In this document: positions 1 to 11,629 of the stretch, one piece after another
Position numbering within the stretch: the first letter of the stretch is position 1
How the letters are laid out: each line of letters begins with the position of its first letter
NCBI GenBank assembly: GCA_034231615.1
Contig: CM067311.1
Span: forward strand, 27,122,015 to 27,186,014
Direction: 5' to 3'
From: Meghimatium bilineatum
Lineage: Eukaryota > Mollusca > Gastropoda > Stylommatophora > Philomycidae
DNA length: 64,000 nt
The notes under the pieces: model-generated
Seen by the model: the letters and a program-made list of their open reading frames with translations, nothing else
The model's database searches: none
Told to the model about the DNA's origin: nothing
Program-made: the position numbers and the translations under genes

Positions 1-815
1 GATATGACCACAAGTTTTTTTATTTCCAGCCTGTTAAATAGTCCCTATAGGCCTATTTGTCGTATGTTCTGGCTAATTCTTACAGATGTCTATAGCACTT
101 CTTTTCAAAAGCCAGAGTCCTTCTTTCAGTGTCTGCATTGAGTGTCCAATTTTCACATTAAAAAAGACAAATTTAAGCCTACTTGTAAACATAAATACCA
201 CATAGACACATAAACAATGATGCCCCAGATGTACATGGGTAAATGACTAATATAATAATTAAAAAGCATCTAGATTTATGGAGAAAGATCATGCCACTCA
301 CATACTCTAACTTTCAAAAACTGCATATCAGTATTAATATAGGCATTAGCACTAAATTTTCAAATTGGGTTTATTAATTAGTAAATAATTTAATAATGTA
401 CAGATCAATCATAACAGCCAACAGTATTTTGGCATTGTGACTTCTCGCTTCATTCATATAACATTATATCAATACATTCATTTCAAGCCCTGTCATCTTC
501 TCCCTTTTTTAAACAAGCAATCATGTAAAATTTATGAAATAATCTTACCACAACCCTATGCGGTGTTTTGGATAGTCCAACTTTTCAGTCACAAGAACAA
601 CGGCAAAGAATGAGCTTTATTTCGAACTAAAGTTGCAATTACCACTGTAGGTAGAAGCTGTGGGGCGTCATCATTCAACTCTGCTCTAGCGAATATAGAT
701 TTTCCTATACCAATAAACTCTACATTACCTACAACAAACAAAAATAACAAGCACAAATAGGGCCTATAGGTATTTCAAGTTTGGCCAACACTGTATACTG
801 AGCGTCGCCATCTTG
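1..815. other. AT-rich intergenic DNA, nothing recognised
   Basis: No frame over 60 codons, no repeat shared with the rest of the window and no clear splice-bounded exon. Ordinary A/T runs only. Confidence 0.5.
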
Positions 816-939
816 ATTATATTAAAAAACTCAACCATAACATTTGATAGCTTAGTCTGCACGTGCATGCTCTCTGGGCGGAGGATTGGCGTAAAGCTAT
901 TGAGAAGATAATATGCTTATTGTTGCGTTGGTGAAACCC

Positions 940-1078
940 CTGTGTGCTGCCGTGGACCGAAAAGAGGTTCAAATAAGTAAAGTGTCGCTGTAACATGTCA
1001 TGCATGTCGTAAGAGGCGACTAAGAGGGTTTTGGAGAAAGTCTGTAGAGAGCTTGTGTTCCAACCCACACCCTCATAA
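940..1078 (+). mobile_element. SINE family A, 5' part
   Basis: Contains ATGCATGTCGTAAGAGGCGA then CTAAGAGGGTTTTGGAG, the most conserved block of the family, with decayed flanks. A second piece (GACGTCGGATGTTTCAGGTC... to 1540) follows after other sequence. Confidence 0.6.
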
Positions 1079-1224
1079 GAAAATTCAATATTTAGTACAA
1101 TAGACAGACAAAAGATAGGATCCTCCTCCTTTCTAGTTGTTCTTTATAAAAACCTTCAAAAGTTCCACAAAACGAAGTGATTATCTTTTTTATGTATTAC
1201 CCCCCCCCCCCAATTTCTCATCGG

Positions 1225-1395
1225 TCGTGTATGCAAGCCGCATCGCCCAAGACAGAGAGGAATTCAGAGAGTTCATTGGGAAGACAACGTTCTGGAAAGT
1301 ATACATTACATGACAATAACTTATGATGGTAAATGCAAGACCGAAATTATAAGCAGAATAGGACAAGCAAAAGCAGCATTCCATAAAATTGCATT
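1225..1395 (+). mobile_element. RTE-like LINE scrap
   Basis: Short matches to the YDGKCKTEI..RIGQAKAAFH motif (1318-1380), preceded by a 3'-terminal piece (ACAACGTTCTGGAA) that also occurs on the opposite strand at 1957-2040. Looks like two adjoining fragments. Confidence 0.55.
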
Positions 1396-1924
1396 ATTGG
1401 AGGACGGGTAATGTTTCATTCTCATTCATTAGTCAAAGTAACCCCAAAAAAATCTGACGTCGGATGTTTCAGGTCGAATGGTGCATAAGTTGCAGCCTAG
1501 CTGTAAAGCATGATACAATACATAGTGCAAAGAGTGCCACATTGCTATCATGCAGACCCAGGGTGAGCAGAAACCAAGATTCTAAAAGTACCCTCTCGTG
1601 GTGCACCCTGGGAACAGAAGCACAGCGGCTTATGCTGTGTTCCTTGCCAACACTTTTATATTTCATGTCCGCGAATGTGAAGGTTGAAGATAAAATAATA
1701 ACTTGGGGGGGGGGGGAGAGACAAGCAATATCTCTGACAACTCTGCGCCACACGCATCGGCAATGTCGACCCATGGTGACGCAAGTCACTCTAGCTCTGT
1801 CAGCCGAAATGAAGATATATTGTGGAGCGGCCAGTATCAGTGTCCCGAGATAGGTAGATGTCATTACGAATATCGAAAATCGTGCGCAAGTCTCAAGGGA
1901 AGTAAGACTGGCATACTATAATGA

Positions 1925-2156
1925 GAGGGCAGCACATCGCTAGAGGGCAGCGCCACGTGAAGATGTGTCATGTGACGTATTCCTTCCAGAACGTTGTCTT
2001 CCCAATGAACTCTCTGAACCTCTCTCTGTCTTGGGCGATGTGGCTTGCATTTTACTGTCGTCAGTCCATCGTCTTCTTGGTCTGCCCTTTCTCCTCATTC
2101 CAGGTACTCTTTCCTCCATTATTTGTCTTTCTAAACAATTGTGTCTCTTTATATGA
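1925..2156 (-). mobile_element. RTE-like LINE 3' end, inverted against the next copy
   Basis: The minus-strand frame at 1940-2164 gives MFGHIKRHNCLERQIMEERV, GMRRKGRPRRRWTDD and RGSESSLGRQRSGRNTSHDT, the C-terminal end of an RTE-type protein. It abuts the + strand copy at 2157, so two LINE ends sit head to head. Confidence 0.7.
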
Positions 2157-2905
2157 CCAAACACTAATAGATCTAGTCAATAAATCAAGTCATGAATATG
2201 GGCTGGATATAAATATCCAAAAAACAAAAACCATGACAATCAACAAAGACACAGAAGAACAAGAGCTAAACATAAACATACATGGAGAGAAACTACAACA
2301 AGCAAAACAGTATCAATATCTTGGAAACATAGTCACAAATGATGGCAGATGTGAAACAAAAGTTAAAAGGAGAATAGGAATGGCTAAAAGTATTTTCAAT
2401 TACATGAGGAAAATATTAACATCTAAACAAATTACAAACAAGTTAAACATGAAAATTATAAAATGCTACATCTACTCTATATTAATGTATGGCTCAGAAA
2501 CATGGACACTAAATAAACAATTAGAAGATAGAATTGATGCCTTTGAGATGTGGGTATATAGAAGAATAGGGAGAACATCATGGAAAGAGAAGAAAACAAA
2601 TAAAGAGGTACTAAATACACTTAATATGAAGAAAGAACTACTAAGAGAAATAAAGATCAGGTAAATAAAATATTTTGGTCACATTAAAAGACATAACACC
2701 TTATTGAAGATCTTACTTGAGGGTAAAGTCAAAGGGAGGCGAGCAAGAGGTAGGCAGAGATACAAATGGGAGAGTAACATCACACGATGGACAAGTTACA
2801 GTCTAGCAGAATGCACCACCAAGACAAGAGACAGGAGATGTTGGAGATCCGTTGCAGCCAATCTTCGTTGCGGAGACGGCACTTAATGATAATGATGATT
2901 TGACC
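2157..2905 (+). mobile_element. RTE-like LINE 3' fragment (RT thumb to end), ATGATG tail
   Basis: The best copy of this family. An open frame from 2157 encodes LDINIQKTKTM, YQYLGNIVTNDGRCETKVKR, CYIYSILMYGSETWTLNKQL and FEMWVYRRIGRTSWKEKKTN. A single TAA after KIR (2662) separates it from IKYFGHIKRHNTLLKILLEG and GRQRYKWESNITRW. These are typical RTE-type C-terminal motifs. It ends in a TAATGATAATGATGAT microsatellite tail at 2884-2900. Truncated before the RT catalytic core. Confidence 0.85.
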
Positions 2906-3165
2906 AAAAAGGCGTAGTTTTCTTTTTGTTATTGTGTTTAGTAACCAACACTCTGGAATCTTCAATGTGTTTATAATATCTGAATTTCTAATTGTTTTCT
3001 TCCATGATATTCTAAATATATTTCTGTAGCATTTCAGCTCGAAGGCGTTGATCTTCTTTGCCGCTGTTTTACTTACACAGACGTGAAGATAGAATAGAGA
3101 AAACGGTACATGGAAATCGGAACTAAAGCACTGTTCAACTCGAGACAAACCTCTAGTCAACGGTC
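2905..3165 (-). mobile_element. LINE C-terminal remnant
   Basis: The minus-strand frame contains AAKKINAFELKCYRNIFRIS, WKKTIRNSDIINTLKI and KRKLRLFGQ, an RTE-type pol tail of a different lineage from 2157. No longer coding. Confidence 0.65.
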
Positions 3166-3464
3166 ATTTAAAATATATGTAAAGACACAGACTTGGACGA
3201 GGGGTTCATAATATTGGTGAATGACACCTCGGCTAAGATGGCGAAGGAACTCATGCCCAACTCTACTGTCGCGTTTTTCCTAAACCGGAATCTCATGGGG
3301 TTTATTGCTCACAAAGAGAAAGTTAACTCTATCCTTAGCTGCATCTCTATCAACAGCAACTTATAACAATACGTTTATAGACCACACACAAAAAAACCCA
3401 GGATAATTCAAGTCCATGCTCCAACTGCCGAATACGATGAAGAGGAAATATACGTATTTTATGT

Positions 3465-3675
3465 TTTAATACTGGAGGGAACTGTCGAATGTGAAAGAAG
3501 CAGAGCAGGGGAAATAAAGGCATGGACAGACAACATCAAGGAATGGACAAGACAATGTTTTTTATCACTCACCCGCATCAGTGAAGATAAAAATCAGTGG
3601 AGAACTATATGTTCTGAAGCCTACAATGTGGTACCTCTACGACCCTGACGGGTTGTGGGTTTATAGATCGATAGC
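3465..3675 (+). mobile_element. LINE family B 3' terminus (copy 1)
   Basis: Encodes remnants of GTVECERSRAGEIKAWTDNI and ISEDKNQWRTICSEAYNVVP, then the diagnostic tail ACGACCCTGACGGGTTGTGG. The same 3' end occurs at 8080, 10830, 41800, 59118 and 61215. Confidence 0.72.
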
Positions 3676-4182
3676 GGAATTATGTTCACAGATGAGGAAT
3701 GCTTCAATACCTGATGGGTACATGAGCAATGCACCTAATTACAGGAGACAAGTACACTAGCAGCGGAACACCTCATGCGAGACAGGTGTAGTCGACCCAA
3801 ACCTAAATACTTGATTACCGCCTCCCCGGAGACTGACACCCGGGGACATGATTTGGCCTTAAATTCCAAAGGCACAATGGGTAATAAATCGTCGCAGCGT
3901 AGAGTCAATATACATATGTCACCTGGCAACATTGCTGTTCTTTACTTTCCTCTCAGACCTTGGTAACACATGGGCGGCAATTCAATATTATTTATGGTAT
4001 AAATAGAACTGAGAACACGTCGAGTAGAATTAAGAGTGTTTATCCAGCTAGCTAGCCATGGGGACTATCAGCATGCATATTCTTTGACATCTTCTCAGGG
4101 AGATGTAGAATTGTGGGTTTGCCTTGAAGTACAATAACATGGATTAACCAATAGCTTCTTTAATGTGATATTTCTTTAGCAG

Positions 4183-4335
4183 AACATCATCAAGCACTGC
4201 TACTCTCTGTTCTGTGCAACCATCATCAAGCACTGCTACTCTTTGTTCTGTGCAACCATCATCAAGCACTGCTACTCTTTGTTCTGTGCAACCATCATCA
4301 AGCACTGCTATTCTCTGTTCTGTGCAACCATCATA
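4183..4335 (+). repeat. 36-bp tandem repeat, four units
   Basis: Four near-identical units of AACCATCATCAAGCACTGCT plus ACTCTTTGTTCTGTGC. Because 36 is divisible by three the array is open in one frame (PSSSTATLCSVQ per unit), but no gene context supports translation. Confidence 0.9.
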
Positions 4336-4349
4336 TTTTCTCCAGTGTC

Positions 4350-4635
4350 ATATTAAGGAGGCCCTTTTCTTCTGCGTTCTTTTTCAAACTCCTTCAGATT
4401 AACAGGATGTAGTCTGGAGAATTAAATGCACTGTGGCATGGCTTGCAGCTTGGCTGTGATAACTTGGCCATTGGTCCTGACACATTTGACTTTAGCATAG
4501 TTTCTGTGTCATTTGACCCTGTAAGAGATGTGACAGCCAACTCCACCCCCTAAAAGCCTGAGTCACCTCTTACAACATGCATGACATGTAAAAGTTTCAC
4601 TATTATTTTCTCCCCTTTCAGGCCGGGCAACAGGG
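4350..4635 (-). mobile_element. SINE family A copy
   Basis: Reverse copy from TTCTTCTGCGTTC to CCCCTTTCAGGCCGGGCAAC, with ACTCCTTCAGATTAACAGGA and CACCTCTTACAACATGCATG. It adjoins the 36-bp tandem array. Confidence 0.74.
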
Positions 4636-4954
4636 CGAAGAAGGTCCTTGCCAGAATCTTTTTTTCCTATTCATTTATTACTACAGATTAACTGTCTGTC
4701 AATATTTGATGTAAGTAAAACTGAAACTCTACATCTTTTGAAATGTTTGATCTCTTCTATTCTATGACCCTTTTTGTATCATTAAAGTAAATATTAAATA
4801 TCTGCAATGAATAAATCATCAATCCACAGACAAAAGTCCACAAGTAAAAAGTACAAAGAGGAGTTTGTTGGAGGTCGTAGAAGCTCAAATTCAAGGTAGT
4901 AACAATATCAGTGTATTTGTTGTCCTCTATTTTGTTATATTTCTTATACTATAT

Positions 4955-5170
4955 ATTCATCCAAGACTGGTAACATTACATCTGTGTCCATGTGGGCAGA
5001 CAATGGAGCATATCCTGCAAGACTGCATTTCACTAAACCAGTTAAAGGAGGAACGCTGGCCTATAGAGACGGTTGTCTACAGAAAGATGTTAATAATTTT
5101 GGCAGACCATCTGACCCAGTTGGCAGATGTTTTTTTTACACCCTTTGATACAGACCACAGAGTTTGATGA
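4955..5170 (+). mobile_element. LINE C-terminal remnant, + strand
   Basis: The frame at 4865-5167 ends with LCPCGQTMEHILQDCISLNQ and WPIETVVYRKM, matching the cysteine-cluster tail of the intron-2 LINE protein (MCTCGQAV...KHILQEC...YWPEETTLESKLY). Only the last ~70 residues survive. Confidence 0.7.
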
Positions 5171-5434
5171 ATCCATTCGCTTGAAGTGTTTTCTAGTGCT
5201 CTTTGGGCACTCTTCTTCTGTGTTCGTTCTTAAACTCCTGCATATTAGCAGGATGTAATCCGGAGACTGCATGATCATCCTGTCAAGTTCGTCCGTCATA
5301 GTCGATAATGACGATTTGGTATCAACTGTAAAAGGTAAAGGTAATATGAGTTATGAATCAGTGTCATAACACATGGTTTCCCATAAGTGCTCATCTGTCT
5401 AGTCAGTGGTTGACCAGAAACCCCCATCGAAGAT

Positions 5435-5583
5435 GGATGTGTCGTATTATTGGTGTAAATAAAACGGCGACTCAACGCAGGGAATTTCCATTCTCTGGAC
5501 TAAATTCTGCTGGAAATTTAGTAGGACCATTGTTCTGCTGCAAGAGATATCCATTGGAAGTTTTGGAATGAAGAAAAAGACAA
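5435..5583 (+). mobile_element. SINE family B copy
   Basis: GTCGTATTATTGGTGTAAAT, AAAACGGCGACTCAACGCAG, CTCTGGACTAAATTCTGCTG, GTAGGACCATTGTTCTGCTG and a GAAGAAAAAG tail. Confidence 0.72.
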
Positions 5584-5704
5584 GAAACCTCCTGAAGAGG
5601 GTCCTCGACAACACTTGCTAAATTAATATGGCACCTTCTCAGAGTTTGAGCCCTGATATCCAACTTTCTCATGTCTGGTTTAACCATGGGAGTAATTTTT
5701 ATTT

Positions 5705-5895
5705 AAACCATGAATAATGAATGGACCCATGTGACGTCAGTGACCCACAAAGCTGTACTAAATTTGGTTTGTTGTACTGAAAGGAGCAGATATCCCAGAC
5801 AGCTGTAAACCTTGATTTGGCAGATTCTGTTCTCCAGAATACATCCTGCTAGTTTACAAGAGTTTGAGAATGAATGCAGAAGAAGAAGTAACGGT
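5705..5895 (+). mobile_element. SINE family A, 3' two thirds
   Basis: ATGTGACGTCAGTGACCCAC, GGAGCAGATATCCCAGACAG, CTGTAAACCTTGATTTGGC and GAGTTTGAGAATGAATGCAG then AAGAAGAAG. The 5' part is missing. Confidence 0.7.
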
Positions 5896-6239
5896 TCATG
5901 CCTGGAACGTGTGCCTACCAATGTTTACAGCGCTCATAGTTTTTAAAGAATTGTCTGTTCATAATTTTTTAATATTTTGTGACATTGCAGAATGCAATTG
6001 TTTAGTAGTTTGAAGCCAGGGAAATAATTAATGAAAATAGGAAGAACACAGTTTTTGAAACACAGCAGGGGGGGGGGGTTAGGGATAGAATTAGAATTAG
6101 TTGTAGGTAAAGGTAGGCCCCATGGCAGCCACCTGATGTCACGGATGAATATAACTTCATGCACTAAGCCACAGCAGCTATTAATTGTGGTGGCCAGTTC
6201 CCTTTCTTACTGTCTTTACCTCCCCTAACTCATGTGTCA

Positions 6240-6440
6240 GGTACCCTAATACAGCTGAGTCGACAGGAGGAGTGGTCGTGTCCAGCGAGAAATCACAACG
6301 GGAATTTTTGTTTGTCCGGACAAGGTTTCGAACCTGGTATGCTGTAATCCAGAGATAGCAAGCAAGCTCACTATCAATTAGGCTACTGTGCTCCTCAGAA
6401 TTAGTTTTAACACTGCGCCTAACACCTCTCCCCTCCAAAC
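6240..6440 (-). mobile_element. tRNA-derived SINE head
   Basis: On the minus strand GTAGCCTAATTGATAGTGAG (A box) and CCAGGTTCGAAACCTTGTCC (B box) are spaced as in a tRNA. The 5' stem does not pair well, so this is a SINE head or pseudo-tRNA, not a functional tRNA gene. Confidence 0.6.
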
Positions 6441-6679
6441 TCTAGCATTATCCCTTCTCATTAAATCATGGCATAATTTCACTAACATTAGCCGTTTTTG
6501 TAATTTGTGACGACATGCTCTGCAGTGATGTAAAATTATTGACTACATGAAAACTGTGTAAACCATAACAAACTTTCAATGAACCTGTGCATAATTTCTG
6601 AGTTCATTCTATTTTCTGCTTATAGACGAACTATTACATAGGCACGTGTTCCAGACAAGGACAGACGTGACATTATTCT

Positions 6680-7025
6680 ATTGATCTGCTGATGCCCAAA
6701 AAGGGATCAAAGTATAGCAACCTTGTGACCTGCTATGCATGTTGTAAGAGACAGCTAAGGAGCTTTAGGGGTGTACTTTTCTATCCTATCACATGGGTCA
6801 AAGTGACCATAAAGCCATGTCAAAGAATGAGTCTAGAGAACTGAGTTCATTATGTGTGGTTTACAGCTTATCTGCGATATCTCGTCTTTCTGCGACACAT
6901 TCCAACTTCAGAATGACTTCTGGGTTACTTTAGTATTCTATGGGATGGGTCAAGACAACCCCAAATTTCCTTATTCATCTTTAACAACATACATGACAGG
7001 TCATAGTTTTGCTATTCTGCGCAAC
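6680..7025. mobile_element. Two SINE family A pieces head to head
   Basis: A + strand piece (6680-6822: CTATGCATGTTGTAAGAGAC, CATGGGTCAAAGTGACC) meets a - strand piece (6840-7025: TTTACAGCTTATCTGCGATA, TGACTTCTGGGTTACTTTAG, ACAACATACATGACAGG). Confidence 0.65.
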
Positions 7026-7177
7026 ACTTTAAGATCCCGTCAACATACTGGGGGCAACTAAATCTTCATATCCATGACAAGGGGCTGGCTGTGATGTGTA
7101 CTGATCCAAATAAAACATTAATTAAAGTCAATATTATTAATTTGAAGATTTGTCACAACTTTCTAATTTTCAGGGGG

Positions 7178-7430
7178 AATCTCCCTAGTGTAATGGGGTT
7201 AAGCTGTTCGCCTTGAGTTTAAGAGGTCATGAGTTCGAATCTGACTCATGTCATTTTGTGTATAAAGTGGATTTTTTCAGAGATCCCTGTGGGTTATCAC
7301 TTGAAGCTATGGAGTTATGTACTATGAGTGGTACTCTTGGCAGGCGGCATGCCACTTTGTTGAGAGTGATGAGTATATATGGGAAACCGAGTACAGTGAA
7401 GTCAATCCTCTACAACTTTTGAACCCTTTT
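7178..7430 (+). mobile_element. tRNA-derived SINE, family C
   Basis: The head has an A-box-like CTAGTGTAATGGGGTTAAG and a B-box GAGTTCGAATC with tRNA-like spacing. The body includes GAGATCCCTGTGGGTTATCA, GAGTGGTACTCTTGGCAGGC and GCCACTTTGTTGAGAGTGAT. Body copies recur at 9865-9980 and 30985-31125, and a decayed head at 37520-37640. Confidence 0.72.
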
Positions 7431-7689
7431 TTTAACTTTTCTAATTTTCAGATGATGGGAGATAAAAAAAGACAGAAAGTAGAACAGACTGCAGATAAGC
7501 ATCAACAAATGACTTCAGTAGTGTAATATGAAGAGTGGAAAAGAAAAATATTAGCTAGAGCTTCTGAAACCTCTCGATGCTTTACTAACCTTATTGCCCA
7601 TGAATGGAAACAATCAGGGCTTCATGATTGGGGTGCCCAAAGAGGAAGCTTATGGGGTGTACTTTGCTGTCCTATTACATGGGTCCTCC

Positions 7690-8070
7690 AATTGTGTTGT
7701 TAAATGTTGTGGGTGAAGTTGGAGTTGTTAGACTTTAGCTATTGTCAGCACGTGTCTCTTTAAGGTTTCTTTGATTGTCTCCATCCATCTAATTCTTGGT
7801 CTTCCTTGTTCCCTGTAGCCCGATCTTCAGCTGTTGTATGCACAAAGTGCTGGTTGCTTTGGTTCTATTCTAATGATGTGACTAAACCACCTTGTTTGCT
7901 GTCTCTCAATGTAGTCTTGAGATGGTTTTTATTTCTTCTCTGATATCTTCATTTCTCCGTTGGTCTCAATGTTTTATATTTTTAACTTTTCTTAAACATC
8001 TCATTTCTCGCAAATGTATTGTTAAAACCATACCTTGCAAGGTGAGGTTAGTCTCAAGAATTTTCACCCC
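7690..8070 (-). mobile_element. LINE C-terminal remnant (RTE-like)
   Basis: On the minus strand the order HRETANKVV.SHHQNRTKAT, IGLQGTRKTK.MDGDNQRNL matches the end of an RTE-type protein (basic GxxGRPxxxWxD analogue). Multiple stops. Confidence 0.6.
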
Positions 8071-8077
8071 TTGGGGG

Positions 8078-8145
8078 ACTGTGTGCTAAAGATTTCAATG
8101 TGGTACCCTTATGACCCTGATGGGTGCAGGTTTATAAATATAATA
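8078..8145 (+). mobile_element. LINE family B 3' scrap
   Basis: Only the terminal ~65 bp (TCAATGTGGTACCCTTATGA, then CTGATGGGTGCAGGTTTATA) of the family B end. Confidence 0.55.
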
Positions 8146-8582
8146 GATATTTAATATAAATAAAATTGTTGAAGATTATATGAAGTACTTTGTCATTTTT
8201 TTAACCACAATGAATGACAGAATTATATCAAAGAATGATTGTCCAGATTTAGAGACATGTCTCAGAAATAAGAGATTTCTTCTACATCAATCGGTCTGAT
8301 TCTGAAATATTTTTGAGTCATGACCCCATTTTATAGAAACAATCTGATCTGCGACCCCATTTTACGAAACAACGTTACCCTCTACCGGAATACATTAAAA
8401 CAAGGTCTTGATATAGTTAGAAGAAAACATACAAATTTACAGCTATTTGCGTCTTTACAGATGGTCGAAAAGCTGGCCAGTGCAAAATTTCATATGAACA
8501 AGGAGACCCTCAAATTAATTAAATTGCCAAAATGCATAGTGTCTATGTTTCACACGATTTCTTTCCTAGGCAAGTTTTATTG

Positions 8583-9560
8583 GTTGGTTGGTTGCTGATC
8601 CAGCGGTCCATGTGCTCATGCCCTTTGACCCAATGCTATTGTGTGATATATGCATGTGTTTGTGAGCTGTTGTTTTGTTCCAAATAATGTGTTCCATTTA
8701 TCTAGCCCTAGAGTGAGAAACATTTTCCTGATGTCATCCAGTGTTGTGCATTTAAAAAGGTTGCGGTCAACATTTTCATAGGGATGAGTGCACAGCCGGC
8801 ACTCTGGATTGTGTGTTGTGGTTGTATTCTGTTCAGGTGATTGTTAAGCTGTACATGTTGTGTGGTGTGCAGTCGGAAGATGATGCTCTGGTCTTTTCTT
8901 CCCAGGAGGTTGATGTTATCTTCAGGATTTGGGCTGGTCATATATTTCCCTCCCAGTGTTTCCCATAGCCCATCTGTTCACCAAATTTTCTTTAGTCACA
9001 TATTTCAGCATCATTTTAACTTTGTGCATGGTTGTTTATGTATATGGCTGTTCTTGTTGAGCTCCCATCTTTGCTAGTCTGTCTGCCTTGTCATTGCAAG
9101 GTGTGTTTGAGTGGCCAGATATTCACTGCATAACAATGTAAGTAGCTGGTTGGCATGGTGATATATTTCCACCAGCTCAGGCTTAGAATGTCCATCACAT
9201 TCTAGTGCTTGAAGAGCGAACATAGAATCTGTGAAAATAACAATGTTTTGAACTTTTGATGGAAAGGCATCAAATATGGTCTTCAGGTGGTACAATGCAA
9301 CTTCTAGTGCTGTTATTTCGGCTTCATAGATAGAACATATCTCCCCACAGGCATCAAACAACTCATCAGATGTTTTGTCTGGATATTCTATATAGACACC
9401 ATAACCTGCTTGATGGTAGTTTTGAAAGCAGACCCATCAGTATAGACATGAATCCATTGTTCTGGGTAGGTGTCTATTGTTTTCTGTGTTGCTTTCATAA
9501 GACTTACTGGGTCGGAACTTTTTGGTGCATTATTTCTTAATTGTGTCCACACCTCCGCCC
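8583..9560 (-). mobile_element. RNase H-bearing LINE fragment, second family
   Basis: Minus-strand frames give an RNase H start (YTDGSA-like and AGYGVYIEYP around 9365-9450), then EAEITALEVAL and FTDSMFALQALE at 9074-9361. The tail FRLHTTQHVQLNNHLNRIQP lies at 8708-8941. At least two frameshifts separate these pieces. The 3' end carries GGTTGGTTGCTGATCCAG, which recurs at 18008 and 58970 and inverted near 45000. Confidence 0.82.
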
Positions 9561-10029
9561 CCTCTCGTTACGCCACTGGTTGTGGGGCATCAACTTTGGC
9601 ATGACAAAGGCACTTAAATCCAATTTCAATGTATTAATTATTTTGAGGGGCATTTTTATGCCCGGTGCTACCGCAACCCCCTCGGCACGCCCATCACTCA
9701 AGGCACGGGGAAGAATATGCTAACAAAGATGGCGGAAATCCCCAGTGAATTATAGCTTGTTTCATGATATAGCCTAATTGGAATTTGTCCGCTGGTTGAA
9801 AGGGGCATGCCTCTCCAAAAGAGAGGCAACCTCATTAACCTACCTACCTGTGAATTATAGCAATTTTAGCTTAAAGCTGCATAATTATGTGCTATGAATG
9901 ATACTCTCGGCTGGCGCGGATCGCTTTGTTGAGAAGGATGGAATACATATGGGATAATCCAACTACAATTAAATAAATCATCTATGTCTTGTCAAAACTT
10001 TCCTCTATATAACCACATCACTGTTGCTA

Positions 10030-10275
10030 TACCACAGTAAACCTATTGGACACCCTCGTTAAAAGGTGGGTAGATAGTGTATTAGAGACACTCGGAAATA
10101 TAACGTCAGAAGAGGCAAATAGAAGAGCAAAAGACCGTACACTCACTCCCTTCTCAATACCGAAGGTACATGAGGACAGAAGAAGAAGCAATAAACCAAA
10201 GAACACGGACTATTTTCCACGTTACGGTCCAAAAGGGACCTTTCTCAAGAAGCACAGAACAATAAATAAAACACA
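10030..10275 (+). mobile_element. LINE C-terminal remnant
   Basis: The frame at 10046-10279 encodes LVKRWVDSVLETLGNITSEE and ANRRAKDRTLTPF, the typical WxDxV...A.DR end of an RTE-type pol. Nothing upstream survives. Confidence 0.6.
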
Positions 10276-10439
10276 ATAATGTAAATAATATTTAAAACTG
10301 GGATGATTTGGATATCCAAGAGGAAGGTTGCATTACCTTCTCTATTTCCCGACCATGGAGTAGAGAACAAGGAAAGCTAGAGCTTTCCTCCGAATTAGTG
10401 TAGACATATCATCTGCAAGAAGAGATTATGAGATCAAAG

Positions 10440-10540
10440 GGAGGCAGGCTTTTTTGCGTTCGTTCTTTAACTTCCATTAGATCTCTCTTGTAGCAGGACA
10501 ATGGTCCTACAAGATTTCCAGCAGGATGTAGTCCATTTAA
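10440..10540 (-). mobile_element. SINE family B, 3' part
   Basis: GTTCGTTCTTTAACTTCCAT, AGATCTCTCTTGTAGCAGGA and CAATGGTCCTACAAGATTTC match the reverse 3' part of the family. Confidence 0.62.
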
Positions 10541-10829
10541 AATACCTCGAATCTAACATATGCAGAGATGAAAATGCAAAATGTCAATGCTGAGCATTTG
10601 GAAAAGCAACATCGGTGCTAGAGTATCAATCAAACTTGATATAATATATAGTGTGTTCTATTGTGCTGTATGGTTGAGAGAGTTGAGCACTCACTGCGGA
10701 CATAAAAAGAGTGTAGGTCTTCGAATACAAATATTACATACACATTTGTATTAATCTTCTTAATCTTGTATAGAAGGCATACGACAAATGTTTATGTAAG
10801 AAATAAAATAGAGATGTATACAAATCCAC

Positions 10830-11075
10830 AATAACCATTTTCTTCAATATTCCTTGTATAAAATAATACTGCAGGAAATCGTCGAAAGTGGAAGAAGCAG
10901 AGGATAAATAAAAAAACATGGACATACGATATCAAGGACCGGACAAGACACGATTTTTCCTCACTCGTCAGCATCGTTGAAGATAGAAATCGCTGGAGGG
11001 CTAAGTGTATTGAAGCATCCAATGTGGTACCCCTACGACCCTTACTACGGGTTTATAAACAGAGATCGATAGTCC
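10830..11075 (+). mobile_element. LINE family B 3' terminus (copy 2)
   Basis: GTCGAAAGTGGAAGAAGCAG, then the RIVEDRNRWRAKCIEASNVV peptide and CCCCTACGACCC tail. Frameshifted in the middle. Confidence 0.7.
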
Positions 11076-11347
11076 AGATAACGAAAATGCGCTGTGTCGT
11101 CGTTTTATTTACGCCAATGACCCGACACATTCAACTTCAACATTGGAAGCAGGCTTGAAAAAGAACATTTTGGATGGATAAGACGGTTTATATTCTTCTT
11201 CCTCGGCGTCCATTCTCTGACTCCCATTGGATATCTCTTGAAACATGACAATAGTCCCACAGTAAGATTTCCAGTTGGATGTAGTCAAGAGAATGGAAAC
11301 GTGTTGTGTCGCCGTTATATTTTCGCCAATGACCCGACATACCTGTC
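11075..11347 (-). mobile_element. SINE family B copies in tandem
   Basis: 11205-11347 is a full reverse copy (GATATCTCTTGAAACATGAC ... GTCGCCGTTATATTTTCGCC). 11075-11135 is the head of another (GTCGTCGTTTTATTTACGCC). The body between is unrelated or decayed. Confidence 0.7.
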
Positions 11348-11629
11348 TTCGGCGGTGATACACTATACTATCAACATGTATGTTCACACGAAGACACATA
11401 CCTTGGTGCAGGAAGGAATAAAGTGTCTTGAGAACTTAATTTTTAATTAGAAATCAGTTTCATGACATACGGGACATTCCCATAAGTGTTCGGGCTCTTA
11501 ATTCCAGCAGCCATAAAAGAGTTTGCAGATTCAGTCCTAGTAAGACGTTCATTATATGATATTTCAGAAAAGACACACTTTCTCCTATCACCAATGAACT
11601 CTCATATTTATGTAATTCTGTCACCCGTG

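Noticed and set aside
1464-1864. Two overlapping 129- and 131-codon ORFs on opposite strands
   Set aside because: They mirror each other over SINE A-derived and G-rich DNA, with Ser/Cys-rich random composition and no splice or family support.
4214-4402. Repeat ORF PSSSTATLCSVQ
   Set aside because: Open only because the 36-bp unit lacks stops; no start context, splice sites or conservation.
6240-6440. Possible tRNA gene on the minus strand
   Set aside because: A and B boxes are present but the acceptor stem does not pair and the region looks like a SINE head.
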